This document shows positions 7,458 through 15,134 of a DNA stretch of 64,000 nt, piece after piece; the stretch's first letter is position 1, and each line of letters starts with the position of its first letter. Location: contig JAJFKA010000030.1 in NCBI GenBank assembly GCA_021773555.1, forward strand, positions 1 through 64,000. The letters run 5' to 3'. The stretch comes from Gammaproteobacteria bacterium. GTDB taxonomy: Bacteria > Pseudomonadota > Gammaproteobacteria > Pseudomonadales > Azotimanducaceae. The translations under genes were made by a program, and so were the position numbers. The notes below the pieces were generated by a model. That model searched no databases. It saw only the letters and a program-made list of their open reading frames with translations, and was not told the DNA's origin.

Positions 7458-7972
7458 ACCCTTCACCAATGGCGATTGTGCTTTTGAGCAGGGTTTGACA
7501 ATGCATCGTTTCAACAGCCTACTCCAACTGACCCGGTTCTAGGTACGGATTTTTCCAGGAAGTTGTTAGCCTCGAATGCCGTACGAGTATCGCCGTGATT
7601 TTCGACAGCTTTGCTGTCGAAAACAGTAGGTGGCCTGAGCGGGGCGCACAGCTGTGGAATCGATCGGGGCCGCCTAGGGCGGGGCCGCCGAATTGGGTAG
7701 GCGGTTCGGAAGAGTTGAGTTCGTTCTGGGGCTCCCGATCCGGAAATCTCCTGAAATACCAGGTCAAGATCCGCACATCTGTAGCTAGCATTCGCTAACG
7801 CGGCCAAATATAGGGGAGAAAAACCAGAGGGCGGGTTGATGGAACGAGCACCAGGTAATCCGAATTCCGTGATAACCTACAAGTAGATCAGCCATCGCAC
7901 CTGTTTCGAATCCCTGCAACCGGTAAAGATGTCTTCGTACAGACATTGCAGCGTACGCAGCAAGGAGGGAAT
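7458..7972. other. Intergenic region upstream of the bacteriocin locus
   Basis: No gene is supported. It contains hairpin repeat H1 (7588-7674) and the leader of the small membrane gene, whose strong GGAGG site is at about 7964-7968. Open frames on both strands follow from the repeats and have no protein character. Confidence 0.5.
7588..7674 (+). repeat. Hairpin repeat H1 (pair with 8636-8719)
   Basis: The core is an 11-bp perfect stem, TTTTCGACAGC (7599-7609) with GCTGTCGAAAA (7613-7623), and a TTT loop. The sequence then runs to GTGGAATCGATCGGGGCCGC. The same arrangement recurs at 8636-8719 with a changed loop and changed intervening bases but the same stem and the same GGAATCGATCGGGGCCGCC end. 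H1 and its partner bracket the bacteriocin and immunity genes. Confidence 0.72.
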
Positions 7973-8263
7973 ATGGAAGCGGCGGATAGAATGATCATGT
8001 TCAATTCGACAATCCTGGTTTTTTGGGCCGTCCTGTTAGTCCCGCTTATCTTCAAATCACGAAAATACTGGCTATTGGTAGTTTCCGGTTGCGTGTTGAT
8101 TCCCATCGAAATATCGCTGTACCGAGATTTACAAGAATTTCCAGGCTACTTGCTTAGTGCGGTGCTCGCCTATTTCTTGAGTCTCACAGGGGGTTTTGTC
8201 ATGTACCACTTTAATCACAAACAAGTGGAGAATTTAAGCGATGCGGGTACTAACAAAAAGTGA
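7973..8263 (+). CDS. Small three-helix membrane protein, probable bacteriocin immunity protein
   Basis: A 96-residue protein with three hydrophobic segments: NSTILVFWAVLLVPLIF (about 10-26), WLLVVSGCVLIPIEISL (33-49) and YLLSAVLAYFLSLTGGFVMY (about 60-79), with basic residues between them. AGGAGGG four bases before ATG 7973 fixes the start. The 3' end overlaps the bacteriocin gene by 23 bp, implying coupled translation. Small multi-helix membrane proteins encoded next to class II bacteriocins are usually immunity proteins that protect the producer; this role is inferred from position and topology only. No sequence family was recognised. Confidence 0.65.
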   Translation: MEAADRMIMFNSTILVFWAVLLVPLIFKSRKYWLLVVSGCVLIPIEISLYRDLQEFPGYLLSAVLAYFLSLTGGFVMYHFNHKQVENLSDAGTNKK

Positions 8264-8525
8264 GATAGATGATGTGAGTGGCGGCGTTGGACTTCTTGGA
8301 TTTGGCTTAGGTGCAGCAATAGGTTTTGGCACTTCGATTGGACGAGTATCAACGCAACAAGTTTTTGCTGCGACGCTCCTTGGCGGATTGTCCGGCGCTG
8401 CAGGAAACTTCGCGGGCTCAGCCGCAATGGGTGGGCTTGTTGTTAGAGGGGCGTGGGGAATTCGATCAATAGGTCTTGGCGTAGCCGGTGGCGCCGCGGC
8501 TACCGAAGATGACTCTGCTAGTTAA
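8241..8525 (+). CDS. Class II bacteriocin precursor with double-glycine leader
   Basis: A 94-residue precursor. Residues 1-15 (MRVLTKSEIDDVSGG) are a textbook double-glycine leader, with the usual acidic/hydrophobic spacing and Gly-Gly at 14-15. Such leaders are cut by the peptidase domain of a dedicated ABC exporter. The predicted mature part (about 79 residues) is rich in Gly and Ala with GxxxG-like patterns (GFGLGAAIGFG, GGLSGAAGNFAG), as in pore-forming bacteriocins of the two-peptide type. It ends in an acidic EDDSAS tail. GGAG at about 8226-8229 is the ribosome-binding site. No peptidase-exporter is encoded nearby, so export must rely on genes elsewhere. A frameshifted paralogue lies at 22801. 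Confidence 0.8.
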   Translation: MRVLTKSEIDDVSGGVGLLGFGLGAAIGFGTSIGRVSTQQVFAATLLGGLSGAAGNFAGSAAMGGLVVRGAWGIRSIGLGVAGGAAATEDDSAS

Positions 8526-8868
8526 ACCCGGCGGCGATCGAGGGATAGCTATCGATGTGTGCATCGGCCTCGGAGGTAGTCATTCGCCCAACAAGCTTAG
8601 AATAGTGGGGTCGGGGGCCACCTTTGAGGCGGATAAATATCGTCGTGATTTTCGACAGCTGCTCTGTCGAAAATGGTGGGCAGAGCGAACGCACATCTGT
8701 GGAATCGATCGGGGCCGCCGACACGGGATTTTCAGTCCGATGGTCCGTCGCACGGTAGCGAAAAAATCAGTGGGTTGTGTGGCCTAATGCTTGTCGAGTG
8801 CATCACGATGCTGGACGGTGCCGCACTCACTCACGCAGAAATCACGTGAACAAAACGAAATGAAGCTA
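8526..8868. other. Intergenic region with repeats R4 and H2, no supported gene
   Basis: Holds the partial repeat R4 (GAATAGTGGGGTCGGGG, 8600-8616) and hairpin repeat H2 (8636-8719). The remaining sequence up to the AbiEii stop shows no coding character. Confidence 0.5.
8636..8719 (+). repeat. Hairpin repeat H2
   Basis: The partner of H1. The stem TTTTCGACAG (8649-8658) pairs with CTGTCGAAAA (8664-8673), with a five-base loop. Stem and flanks match H1 while the loop and part of the spacer differ, which suggests that the structure is what is conserved. Confidence 0.7.
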
Positions 8869-9786
8869 TCAGTCGTCGGTATAGGGTTCCCCTGGTCCTC
8901 CTCTCGACCACTCGTTAGGAAATGGCGCATCGGCCCTGGCAGTTTCTGTGACCGCCATGAGTAATTCTGCGAGATCCTTGACAACTTCGGCGAGATCGAT
9001 GCTACCCAGGGCATTGCGCTGTAGGAAAGCTTTCCACTGCATCTGTTTCTGTGCATCAGCGGTGAACTCCACTGTCAAGCCAAGCGGCTCTGTGGCGGGA
9101 AGTTCAGTTTGCCTTCGAGAAAACGTCGCTTGAATCGCTCTTTTGAGCGTCTCGCCTGATAGCTCGGAATTACGTGCGAGGATCCAGAGGTCGAAATAGT
9201 CTTTCATTCGACTGTTGCCCATGCCAAGTGAGCATATTGCTTCGAACTTCTCCGCGATGACCGTGTATTTTGGATACGCTTGGAGCTTGGGAGCGTCCAT
9301 GTCTTCTAGTAACACCGGATACACTACGTGTACCGGGTCCGGGGTCACCGCGTCACCGAATCCAATGTCTATCTGAATATGAATTTTCGCTCCATCTAGC
9401 GTTGCCAAAAGCGTAGTGCGGACGCCCGCATAATTTGCGTCTTTACGAATCTCTTCTGCCTTTACCGAAGCCGCCTGAAACAGAATGCCATCGTCAACTT
9501 CTACTGCGCAGATTTCCTTGAACACTTCTTCAAGCGAACTGAGTTCCGATGATCCAAAGCCCAACAGGTCGATGTCTCGCGTAGGCCGATGTGGGACGTC
9601 AAACCAAAGGTCGAAAAGCAGGGCGCCTTTAAGCAGAAAGTTATCTGCGTAACCTGAAACGGCGAGCCGGTACAGCAGGCGCTCGAGACCATACCGTGTC
9701 AACACCAGGTTGAAGTCCTGTTTTGATGCCTTTGCAAGATTCAGCAATCGGGCCCGAACCGAGGCTGAGATATTGCGCTTGTTCAC
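8869..9786 (-). CDS. abiEii: Type IV toxin-antitoxin toxin, AbiEii nucleotidyltransferase
   Basis: A 305-residue protein of the AbiEii/COG2253 family. The nucleotidyltransferase signature is intact: LLKGALLFDLW (about 51-61) followed by RDIDLLGFG (70-78), with the metal-binding Asp pair in DID. The later KLQAYPKYTVIAEKFEAI and MKDYFDLW segments are also typical. AbiEii-type toxins transfer nucleotides, for example to tRNA 3' ends, arrest growth and give phage abortive infection. The gene starts with GTG at 9786 and overlaps the antitoxin stop by four bases (GTGA), so the pair is translationally coupled. Confidence 0.85.
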   Translation of the reverse strand: MNKRNISASVRARLLNLAKASKQDFNLVLTRYGLERLLYRLAVSGYADNFLLKGALLFDLWFDVPHRPTRDIDLLGFGSSELSSLEEVFKEICAVEVDDGILFQAASVKAEEIRKDANYAGVRTTLLATLDGAKIHIQIDIGFGDAVTPDPVHVVYPVLLEDMDAPKLQAYPKYTVIAEKFEAICSLGMGNSRMKDYFDLWILARNSELSGETLKRAIQATFSRRQTELPATEPLGLTVEFTADAQKQMQWKAFLQRNALGSIDLAEVVKDLAELLMAVTETARADAPFPNEWSRGGPGEPYTDD

Positions 9787-10394
9787 GCTGTTAGGCTCTC
9801 AATGTAAGGACGCATTACGCGGGTAACGCGACACATCTTCGCAAAGTCCCACAGCTCGTCGATCTTCATGCGCCTGCTTCGGTATGCTTCCTGCAGGGCT
9901 TCCAGCGCGACATCCAGGCCCACCTTGTTGCGGTACTTGAAGCAGTCTGCAACAGTCTTCGGGATATTGGTCACGCGTACTTTGACCCCGTCGAACTCAT
10001 GTTCGTCGATACCCTCGGTTAGTGCTAGCCCTGAGAATCGAACGATTCGAAGCGGTGGGTACTCGAGTTTTGGTGGCCGCATTTTGCTCGATATCGCAAG
10101 CCACACTTCATGTGGCGATTGAGTCGTTAGGTCATGTACACGCAGCGCCGAAAGGAGGCAGACGATTCCATGCGGACATTTCCTGGTGACCTGCGCGAGG
10201 GACGTATGCTCTGAAACCTGCACGTTTGGCAGGGTATATAGACCTCTCCCGACTCTTTCGAGCTGTCCTTTCCGGACTAGCCGAGTGAGAATCACTCTAG
10301 GAATTCCTTCCACTTCCAGATCGCGTGAACGAATGATTTGCCGGTGACGGGCCAGATTCAGAAGGTATTGCTCGTGTGTGTCCATGCGGCACAT
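9783..10394 (-). CDS. abiEi: Type IV toxin-antitoxin antitoxin, AbiEi family
   Basis: A 203-residue protein with an N-terminal winged helix (about 10-60: ARHRQIIRSRDLEVEGIPR, LTRLVRKGQLERVGRGLYTL) and the conserved AbiEi middle and C-terminal parts (CPHGIVCLLSALRVHDLTTQ, VWLAIS, IPKTVADCFKYRNKVGLDVA). Antitoxins of this family neutralise AbiEii without direct contact and repress their own promoter through the winged helix. The likely start is ATG 10382 (MDTHEQYLLNLARH), four codons inside the long frame. The gene precedes and overlaps the toxin, the standard order. Confidence 0.85.
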   Translation of the reverse strand: MCRMDTHEQYLLNLARHRQIIRSRDLEVEGIPRVILTRLVRKGQLERVGRGLYTLPNVQVSEHTSLAQVTRKCPHGIVCLLSALRVHDLTTQSPHEVWLAISSKMRPPKLEYPPLRIVRFSGLALTEGIDEHEFDGVKVRVTNIPKTVADCFKYRNKVGLDVALEALQEAYRSRRMKIDELWDFAKMCRVTRVMRPYIESLTA

Positions 10395-10436
10395 AATGTT
10401 CCAAAATGTAGGTTAATGTCAACAAAGACCGACAAA

Positions 10437-10722
10437 ACGGAACATCGTCGGCCTGTCGGGGAGTCCAGCACGATCAGCGAATCGCCAGACTCAACGGACA
10501 TTTCAAGATCGATACCCGATTGGTCTGCCCGCAATAGATACACGCCGGAGTTGGGAGGAATGAACCGGAAAACAACCTCGTCACCGGTATTGATTCTGCC
10601 CTGATGTCGCTGACGAGGACAGATGACCATCGATTGGTACGCATGGAGGAGACAACAACCGATAGGTGTTCATCGCATTTGACGAACACGTTTATCGTTG
10701 TCATCAGTTCGCCAATTTTCAT
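10437..10722 (-). pseudogene. Remnant of a larger protein with a PPC/CHAT-protein-like segment
   Basis: A good ribosome-binding site (GAAGAGGAG) precedes ATG 10722, giving MKIGELMTTINVFVK and about 25 more sensible residues. A different frame then takes over with GDEVVFRFIPPNSGVYLLRA and DQSGIDLEMSVESGDSLIVL, ending DSPTGRRC. That second stretch resembles the beta-rich pre-peptidase C-terminal-like segment often found before CHAT domains. The join needs a frameshift near 10630 and the rest of the protein is missing. Read as a decayed or truncated gene. The domain match is by eye and uncertain. Confidence 0.35.
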
Positions 10723-10868
10723 CATAATCTCCTCTTCAAAGACTTGACTACACTGGCTGCAGGGTTCGCTGGATTCTAGTGCGGTGGGCCGTCTCTGGCA
10801 ACAACCACGCCGCTAGATAAAGCGCGAACCCTGCTGTATCGTCGGGCTATCTTAGCCGTGAGGTCTCC

Positions 10869-11687
10869 ATGACAGATCCCAAAATCGAATTCAAGGCCAT
10901 TACACCGGCATTCGGGGCCGAACTTGAACAGTGCGAACTCACCCGTTTCAACGACGATGAGGTGGACGGACTGTTACAGCTTGCCGCTGAACGAGGTGTT
11001 GTAGTGGCGCGCGATCAGGTTATGACACCGGAACAACACGTCAGCTTTGCAAAACGGTTGGGCACTTTGCTCGAATCTCCGGTTAACAAGGGCGACATTC
11101 CGAAAGAGTTGCTGGTCATCCATGCGGATGAAAAATCCAGGCGTGCCGCCGGTGAACTCTGGCACTCCGATGTTTCAAGCAACGACATTCCACCTGGCTT
11201 GTCCATGCTCAGGATGGAAGTGGTTCCGGATGCGGGCGGCGATACACTTTTTTCGGACATGGTGCAGGCGTTCGAGACTTTGTCCGACGAGATGCAGCAC
11301 TTCTTGATGCGGCTCACTGCACGCCACGACCCACGCGGGCATTACCTGTACCTGAGTGGTGCGAAAAAGCTCGATGAACTGCCGTCTGCGACCCACCCTG
11401 TGATAAGAACTCATCCGCGAACCGGTCGAAAGGCGCTTTACGTTAATGCCGGGTTCACCGGCAAGATCATCGAACTGACCAATCGGGAGAGCGAGTCATT
11501 GCTGCGACTGCTTTATGATCACATTGCTTACGGGGTCAAGTTCCAGTGCCGCGTGCAATGGCAACCGAACACGGTGGTGTTCTGGGACAATCGTGTCGTT
11601 CAACACCATGCTGCTTTTGACTATTATCCCGCCGTGCGCAGCGGTTATCGCGCCACCGTTGTAGGGGAAAAACCTGTACTGTGCTAG
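10869..11687 (+). CDS. TauD/TfdA-family Fe(II)/2-oxoglutarate dioxygenase
   Basis: A 272-residue protein of the taurine dioxygenase family. The iron ligands are in WHSDV (His99, Asp101) and the C-terminal RVVQHHAAFD (one His near 240). The 2-oxoglutarate-binding Arg is in the SGYRATVVG tail. FNDDEVDGLLQLAAERGVVV and EQHVSFAKRLGTL are typical of the N-terminal half. Family members hydroxylate sulfonates, phenoxyacetates, alkyl sulfates or carnitine precursors; the substrate is not predictable. A short GAGG precedes the ATG. The gene stands alone between remnants. Confidence 0.85.
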   Translation: MTDPKIEFKAITPAFGAELEQCELTRFNDDEVDGLLQLAAERGVVVARDQVMTPEQHVSFAKRLGTLLESPVNKGDIPKELLVIHADEKSRRAAGELWHSDVSSNDIPPGLSMLRMEVVPDAGGDTLFSDMVQAFETLSDEMQHFLMRLTARHDPRGHYLYLSGAKKLDELPSATHPVIRTHPRTGRKALYVNAGFTGKIIELTNRESESLLRLLYDHIAYGVKFQCRVQWQPNTVVFWDNRVVQHHAAFDYYPAVRSGYRATVVGEKPVLC

Positions 11688-11696
11688 CCGACTTTA

Positions 11697-11855
11697 TCAG
11701 TCCTCGCTGAGGATCAGGTTGCCGGACGTGTCGCTAAACAAGGCATCAGTGTTCGGGGCTGCTGCTTCCCAGGTGTAGCTGCGCATATCGCAATCGGCCT
11801 TGGTTGCTTCAGCCGGGGGGAGAGATCCGTACACCCGATAGGTGATCGCTTTCAT
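11697..11855 (-). CDS. Small unknown ORF (52 aa)
   Basis: A 52-codon frame from ATG 11855 to TGA 11697: it starts MKAITYRVYGSLPPAEATK and ends DTSGNLILSED. It has balanced composition and protein-like character but no recognised family and only a weak ribosome-binding site. It may be a short gene or the end of something larger. It lies downstream of the truncated TonB-receptor gene on the same strand and converges on the dioxygenase gene. Confidence 0.3.
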   Translation of the reverse strand: MKAITYRVYGSLPPAEATKADCDMRSYTWEAAAPNTDALFSDTSGNLILSED

Positions 11856-11876
11856 CGCCAGGAACTACATCCGAAC

Positions 11877-12347
11877 TTACCTGCCTTTCAATATCTCCAG
11901 CTGAGTCGCATCCCAGAAGTGCGTGATGCCGGGAGTGTAAGAACCATCAACGAGCGAGAGTTGTGTGGGCAGGCCGCCCCCAAGACCTCCTCTTGGCGTC
12001 CCCCTGACAATCAAGCCGGCTCTTGGATCAATCTCCATATTTGGCCGGGAAACCGCTATTTCTTCAAAGGTACGGTAGGTGCTGACCTTTAGCATCCTTG
12101 GCGTAAAGACGTCGATGGCATGCTGTGTTTGTTGAACAGTGCGATTTTCCTGGTGCGCTGAGACAATAATTTCTTCGATTGGATTAGCGCGTTTCTCTTC
12201 TCCCTCGGATTCTGCAAAACGTGTGGGACAGAGGTAACGCACTCGGTAAGAGCAGGAACTTGATGTGATTAGTTTTCTCGCACGTGCGCCGTAAAGGCTG
12301 ATCTCTCTCGGTTTGGTTTCAATATATCTCTTGTTTATGACTGACAA
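11877..12347 (-). pseudogene. Truncated TonB-dependent receptor (plug domain only)
   Basis: Residues about 50-156 read as a TonB-dependent receptor plug: RANPIEEIIVSAHQENRTVQ (TonB-box-like start), FEEIAVSRPNMEID, LIVRGTPRGG, LVDGSYTPG and finally FWDATQLEILKGR. In intact receptors the LEILKGP motif is followed by about 600 residues of beta-barrel. Here TAA follows directly, so the barrel is absent. The N-terminus also lacks a normal signal peptide. The fragment lies 50 bp downstream of yejF in the same direction, so it may once have been the outer-membrane partner of the Yej importer. Confidence 0.7.
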
Positions 12348-12397
12348 CCGCAGCCAGGCATTGCTAACCAGCCGCTCGTCACTGAGCGCATTTATTG

Positions 12398-14026
12398 CTA
12401 GCGAACCACCACGGACAGATTAAAGGACGCTGCTATCAACGAACGGGTGTACTCTGTTTGTGGCGAATCGAAGATCGCATCGCCAGTTCCATATTCCACC
12501 ACCTGGCCATCCTTCATTACAATGACATGATTCGATAGTGCGCGAACGACCTTCAGGTCGTGGCTGATGAAGATGTAGGTAAGCCCATAACGTCTTTGCA
12601 GGTCGCGCAACAGATCCACAATCTGTGCCTGAACGGAGACATCAAGTGCTGAAGTTGGCTCATCAAGTATCAGGAGCCTGGGCTTTAGTACGATAGCACG
12701 GGCGATTGCGATTCGTTGTCTTTGCCCGCCTGAGAACTCGTGCGGGTAACGATCCTGCATGGACGGGTCCAGACCCACTTCCGACAATACCCGGCCCACG
12801 GCTTCACGGCGAATTGCTTCACTCATGGCGGGCTCGTGAACGAGCAAACCTTCTTCAATGATCTGGTGTACAGATCGTCTGGGCGACAAACTGCCATACG
12901 GGTCTTGAAATACTATCTGCATGTCACGCCTGAACGGACGTAACTCACTATTGCGCAGGCCGGAAATCTCCTGACCTTCCAATCGAATACTGCCCTCGGA
13001 TCGCATGAGTCGAATAATCGCGAGTCCGAGGGTTGTCTTACCTGATCCCGATTCACCAACAATGCCAAGCGTCTGACCCCTCCCAACCCGCAGAGAAACC
13101 TTGTCGACCGCCTTGAAGTATTTCCTTGAGAAGAAACCCTTTCCTAGCTGATAGTTCACGGATAAATCTATGCACTCAACGATATTCTCGCTGGACTCAT
13201 TCAACGCTACGGGTGCGCCTTTGGGTTCAGCCGCCAGCAGATGCTGAGTGTACTTGTGAACGGGGTGTTCAAAAATCTGCTCGCAGGAACCTGCTTCAAC
13301 CACTTCACCACCGGTCATGACGCAAACGCGATCCGCCATTTTGCGTACGACACCAAGATCATGGGTGATCAGCAACATCGCCATTCCAAGCCGGGTCTGC
13401 AGTTCTTTGAGTAACTCCAGTATTTGCGCCTGGATTGTTACGTCCAACGCGGTAGTCGGCTCATCGGCAATCAACATATCCGGCTCGTTTGCCAGTGCCA
13501 TTGCAATCATTACCCGTTGTCGTTGCCCGCCTGACAACTCATGCGGAAACGACCGCATCTTATCTTCAGGTTGCTGTAAGCCAACAAGTCTTAAAAGCTC
13601 CAGGATCCTTGGTCTGGCATCACGCAGTTTGATTCCCCGGTGAATAAGCAGAATCTCACCGATCTGTCGTTCAATCCGGTGTAGTGGGTTGAGCGATGTC
13701 ATAGGTTCCTGGAAGATCATCGAAATCTTCTGCCCCCGAATCTGGCGCAGCGTTTCGTCGTCAGCATCAATGGTTTCGACACCAGAAACCTTAATGGAAC
13801 CTGATGGATGAGTTGCGATGGGATAGGGCAATAGTTGCAGTATTGACAATGCGGTGACGGATTTACCTGAACCAGACTCACCTACCAGTGCAAGTGTCTC
13901 GCCGGAATGAATCTCGAAAGACACACCCTCAACTGCCTGAACCCCGCCAAACCTGACTGCAAGATCCGACACTGACAGCACAAGAGAACCCGGATTTTTT
14001 TCAGCTTTTATAGCGGCTTCGCTCAT
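12398..14026 (-). CDS. yejF: Peptide ABC transporter, double ATP-binding protein YejF
   Basis: About 542 residues with two complete ABC ATPase domains. The first has Walker A GESGSGKS, signature LSGGQRQRV and Walker B LIADEPTTALD. The second has GESGSGKTT, FSGGQRQRIAIARA and LLILDEPTSALD. This tandem layout is that of YejF, the ATPase of the YejABEF importer for oligopeptides and microcin C. ATG 14026 is chosen because it lies two bases after the yejE stop and gives a normal N-terminus; the 16-codon extension would overlap yejE. Confidence 0.92.
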   Translation of the reverse strand: MSEAAIKAEKNPGSLVLSVSDLAVRFGGVQAVEGVSFEIHSGETLALVGESGSGKSVTALSILQLLPYPIATHPSGSIKVSGVETIDADDETLRQIRGQKISMIFQEPMTSLNPLHRIERQIGEILLIHRGIKLRDARPRILELLRLVGLQQPEDKMRSFPHELSGGQRQRVMIAMALANEPDMLIADEPTTALDVTIQAQILELLKELQTRLGMAMLLITHDLGVVRKMADRVCVMTGGEVVEAGSCEQIFEHPVHKYTQHLLAAEPKGAPVALNESSENIVECIDLSVNYQLGKGFFSRKYFKAVDKVSLRVGRGQTLGIVGESGSGKTTLGLAIIRLMRSEGSIRLEGQEISGLRNSELRPFRRDMQIVFQDPYGSLSPRRSVHQIIEEGLLVHEPAMSEAIRREAVGRVLSEVGLDPSMQDRYPHEFSGGQRQRIAIARAIVLKPRLLILDEPTSALDVSVQAQIVDLLRDLQRRYGLTYIFISHDLKVVRALSNHVIVMKDGQVVEYGTGDAIFDSPQTEYTRSLIAASFNLSVVVR

Positions 14027-14027
14027 T

Positions 14028-15134
14028 TCAAGCGACCGTCTTACGCGGATCGAAGGCATCACGAACACCTTCACCTATGAATATCAACAGCGTCAACATG
14101 ATGCCGATGGTAAAAAATGCGGTTAGTCCAAGCCACGGAGCCTGAAGATTACTTGCACCCTGCTTGACCAGGCGACCGAGTGAAGGCGCGTCCGCCGGAA
14201 GTCCGAAACCAATAAAATCAAGCGACGTTAGCAACACGACGGAATTAGTAAGAATGAAGGGCACCATGGTAAGCGCCGCAACCATGGCGTTGGGAAGCAC
14301 ATGCTTATACATGATAACGATATTGCCAACCCCAAGTGCCCTTGCAGCGCGGACGTACTCAAGGTTTCTCGCCCTCAGAAACTCCGCGCGAACCACACCG
14401 ACAAGCGCCATCCAACTGAACAACAACAGTAGCCCGAATAACCAACCCGGAGTTGGTTCAACCATGCTTGCAAGAATGATTAGCAGGAACAGAATCGGCA
14501 TGCCTGACCACATCTCAATCAATCGCTGCATGATAAGGTCCAGCCAGCCACCAAAAAATCCCTGGACAGCCCCGGCAACGACACCGATAACGGTACTGCA
14601 GACAGTCAGGCCAATGCCAAACAGAATCGACAAGCGAAATCCGTAGATCACACGAGCCAGAACATCGCGCCCCAGGTCATCGGTACCAAGAAAGTGCGCG
14701 TGCGATGGTGGCGCAGGGGCTGGCTCATCCAGAAACCAATCGATCGTGTTGTTTGCGTAACGGACGACCGGCCAGACAATCACCCCTCCCCGCGATTCGA
14801 TCATCTCCTGTACGAAGGGGTCGCGATAGACCGCTTCAGTATGGAATAACTCGCTCGCATCCATTTCATCAGACGCAAATGTAGTTTCTGGATACATGAC
14901 CAAAAATGGGAAGTACAAATTACCATTTGCGATAACAAGTATAGGTTTATCGTTAGCGACTAACTCGGCGCAAAGACTGATGACGAGAAGGACAGCGAAG
15001 ACCCATCCGGAGTGGAATGCTCGCCGGTTCGCTTTGAAGTTTCGCCATCGGCGCTGTCCAAGTGTTTGCGGGCGAGTAGAAGCATCCACACCTGGCCTTG
15101 CTAAATCCTGCTGGATAATATCAATGGTCGACAT
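14028..15134 (-). CDS. yejE: Peptide ABC transporter permease YejE
   Basis: A 368-residue inner-membrane permease. After a basic N-terminal tail (RRWRNFKANRRAFHS) comes a first membrane helix, then a long periplasmic loop. The conserved HFLGTDDLGRDVLARVIYGF motif follows, then five further helices with the permease EAA loop around VRAARALGVGNIVIMYKHVL. These are hallmarks of the DppC/OppC/YejE family. It starts at 15134, sharing one base with the yejB stop, and the yejF start follows immediately, so the four genes form a tight operon. Confidence 0.92.
   Translation of the reverse strand: MSTIDIIQQDLARPGVDASTRPQTLGQRRWRNFKANRRAFHSGWVFAVLLVISLCAELVANDKPILVIANGNLYFPFLVMYPETTFASDEMDASELFHTEAVYRDPFVQEMIESRGGVIVWPVVRYANNTIDWFLDEPAPAPPSHAHFLGTDDLGRDVLARVIYGFRLSILFGIGLTVCSTVIGVVAGAVQGFFGGWLDLIMQRLIEMWSGMPILFLLIILASMVEPTPGWLFGLLLLFSWMALVGVVRAEFLRARNLEYVRAARALGVGNIVIMYKHVLPNAMVAALTMVPFILTNSVVLLTSLDFIGFGLPADAPSLGRLVKQGASNLQAPWLGLTAFFTIGIMLTLLIFIGEGVRDAFDPRKTVA

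Noticed and set aside
7511-7807. 98- and 90-codon minus frames
   Set aside because: Both read through hairpin repeat H1 and have no domain.
8488-8787. Continuation of the bacteriocin frame into 8787
   Set aside because: It starts inside the bacteriocin gene in a different frame and runs through repeats R4 and H2.
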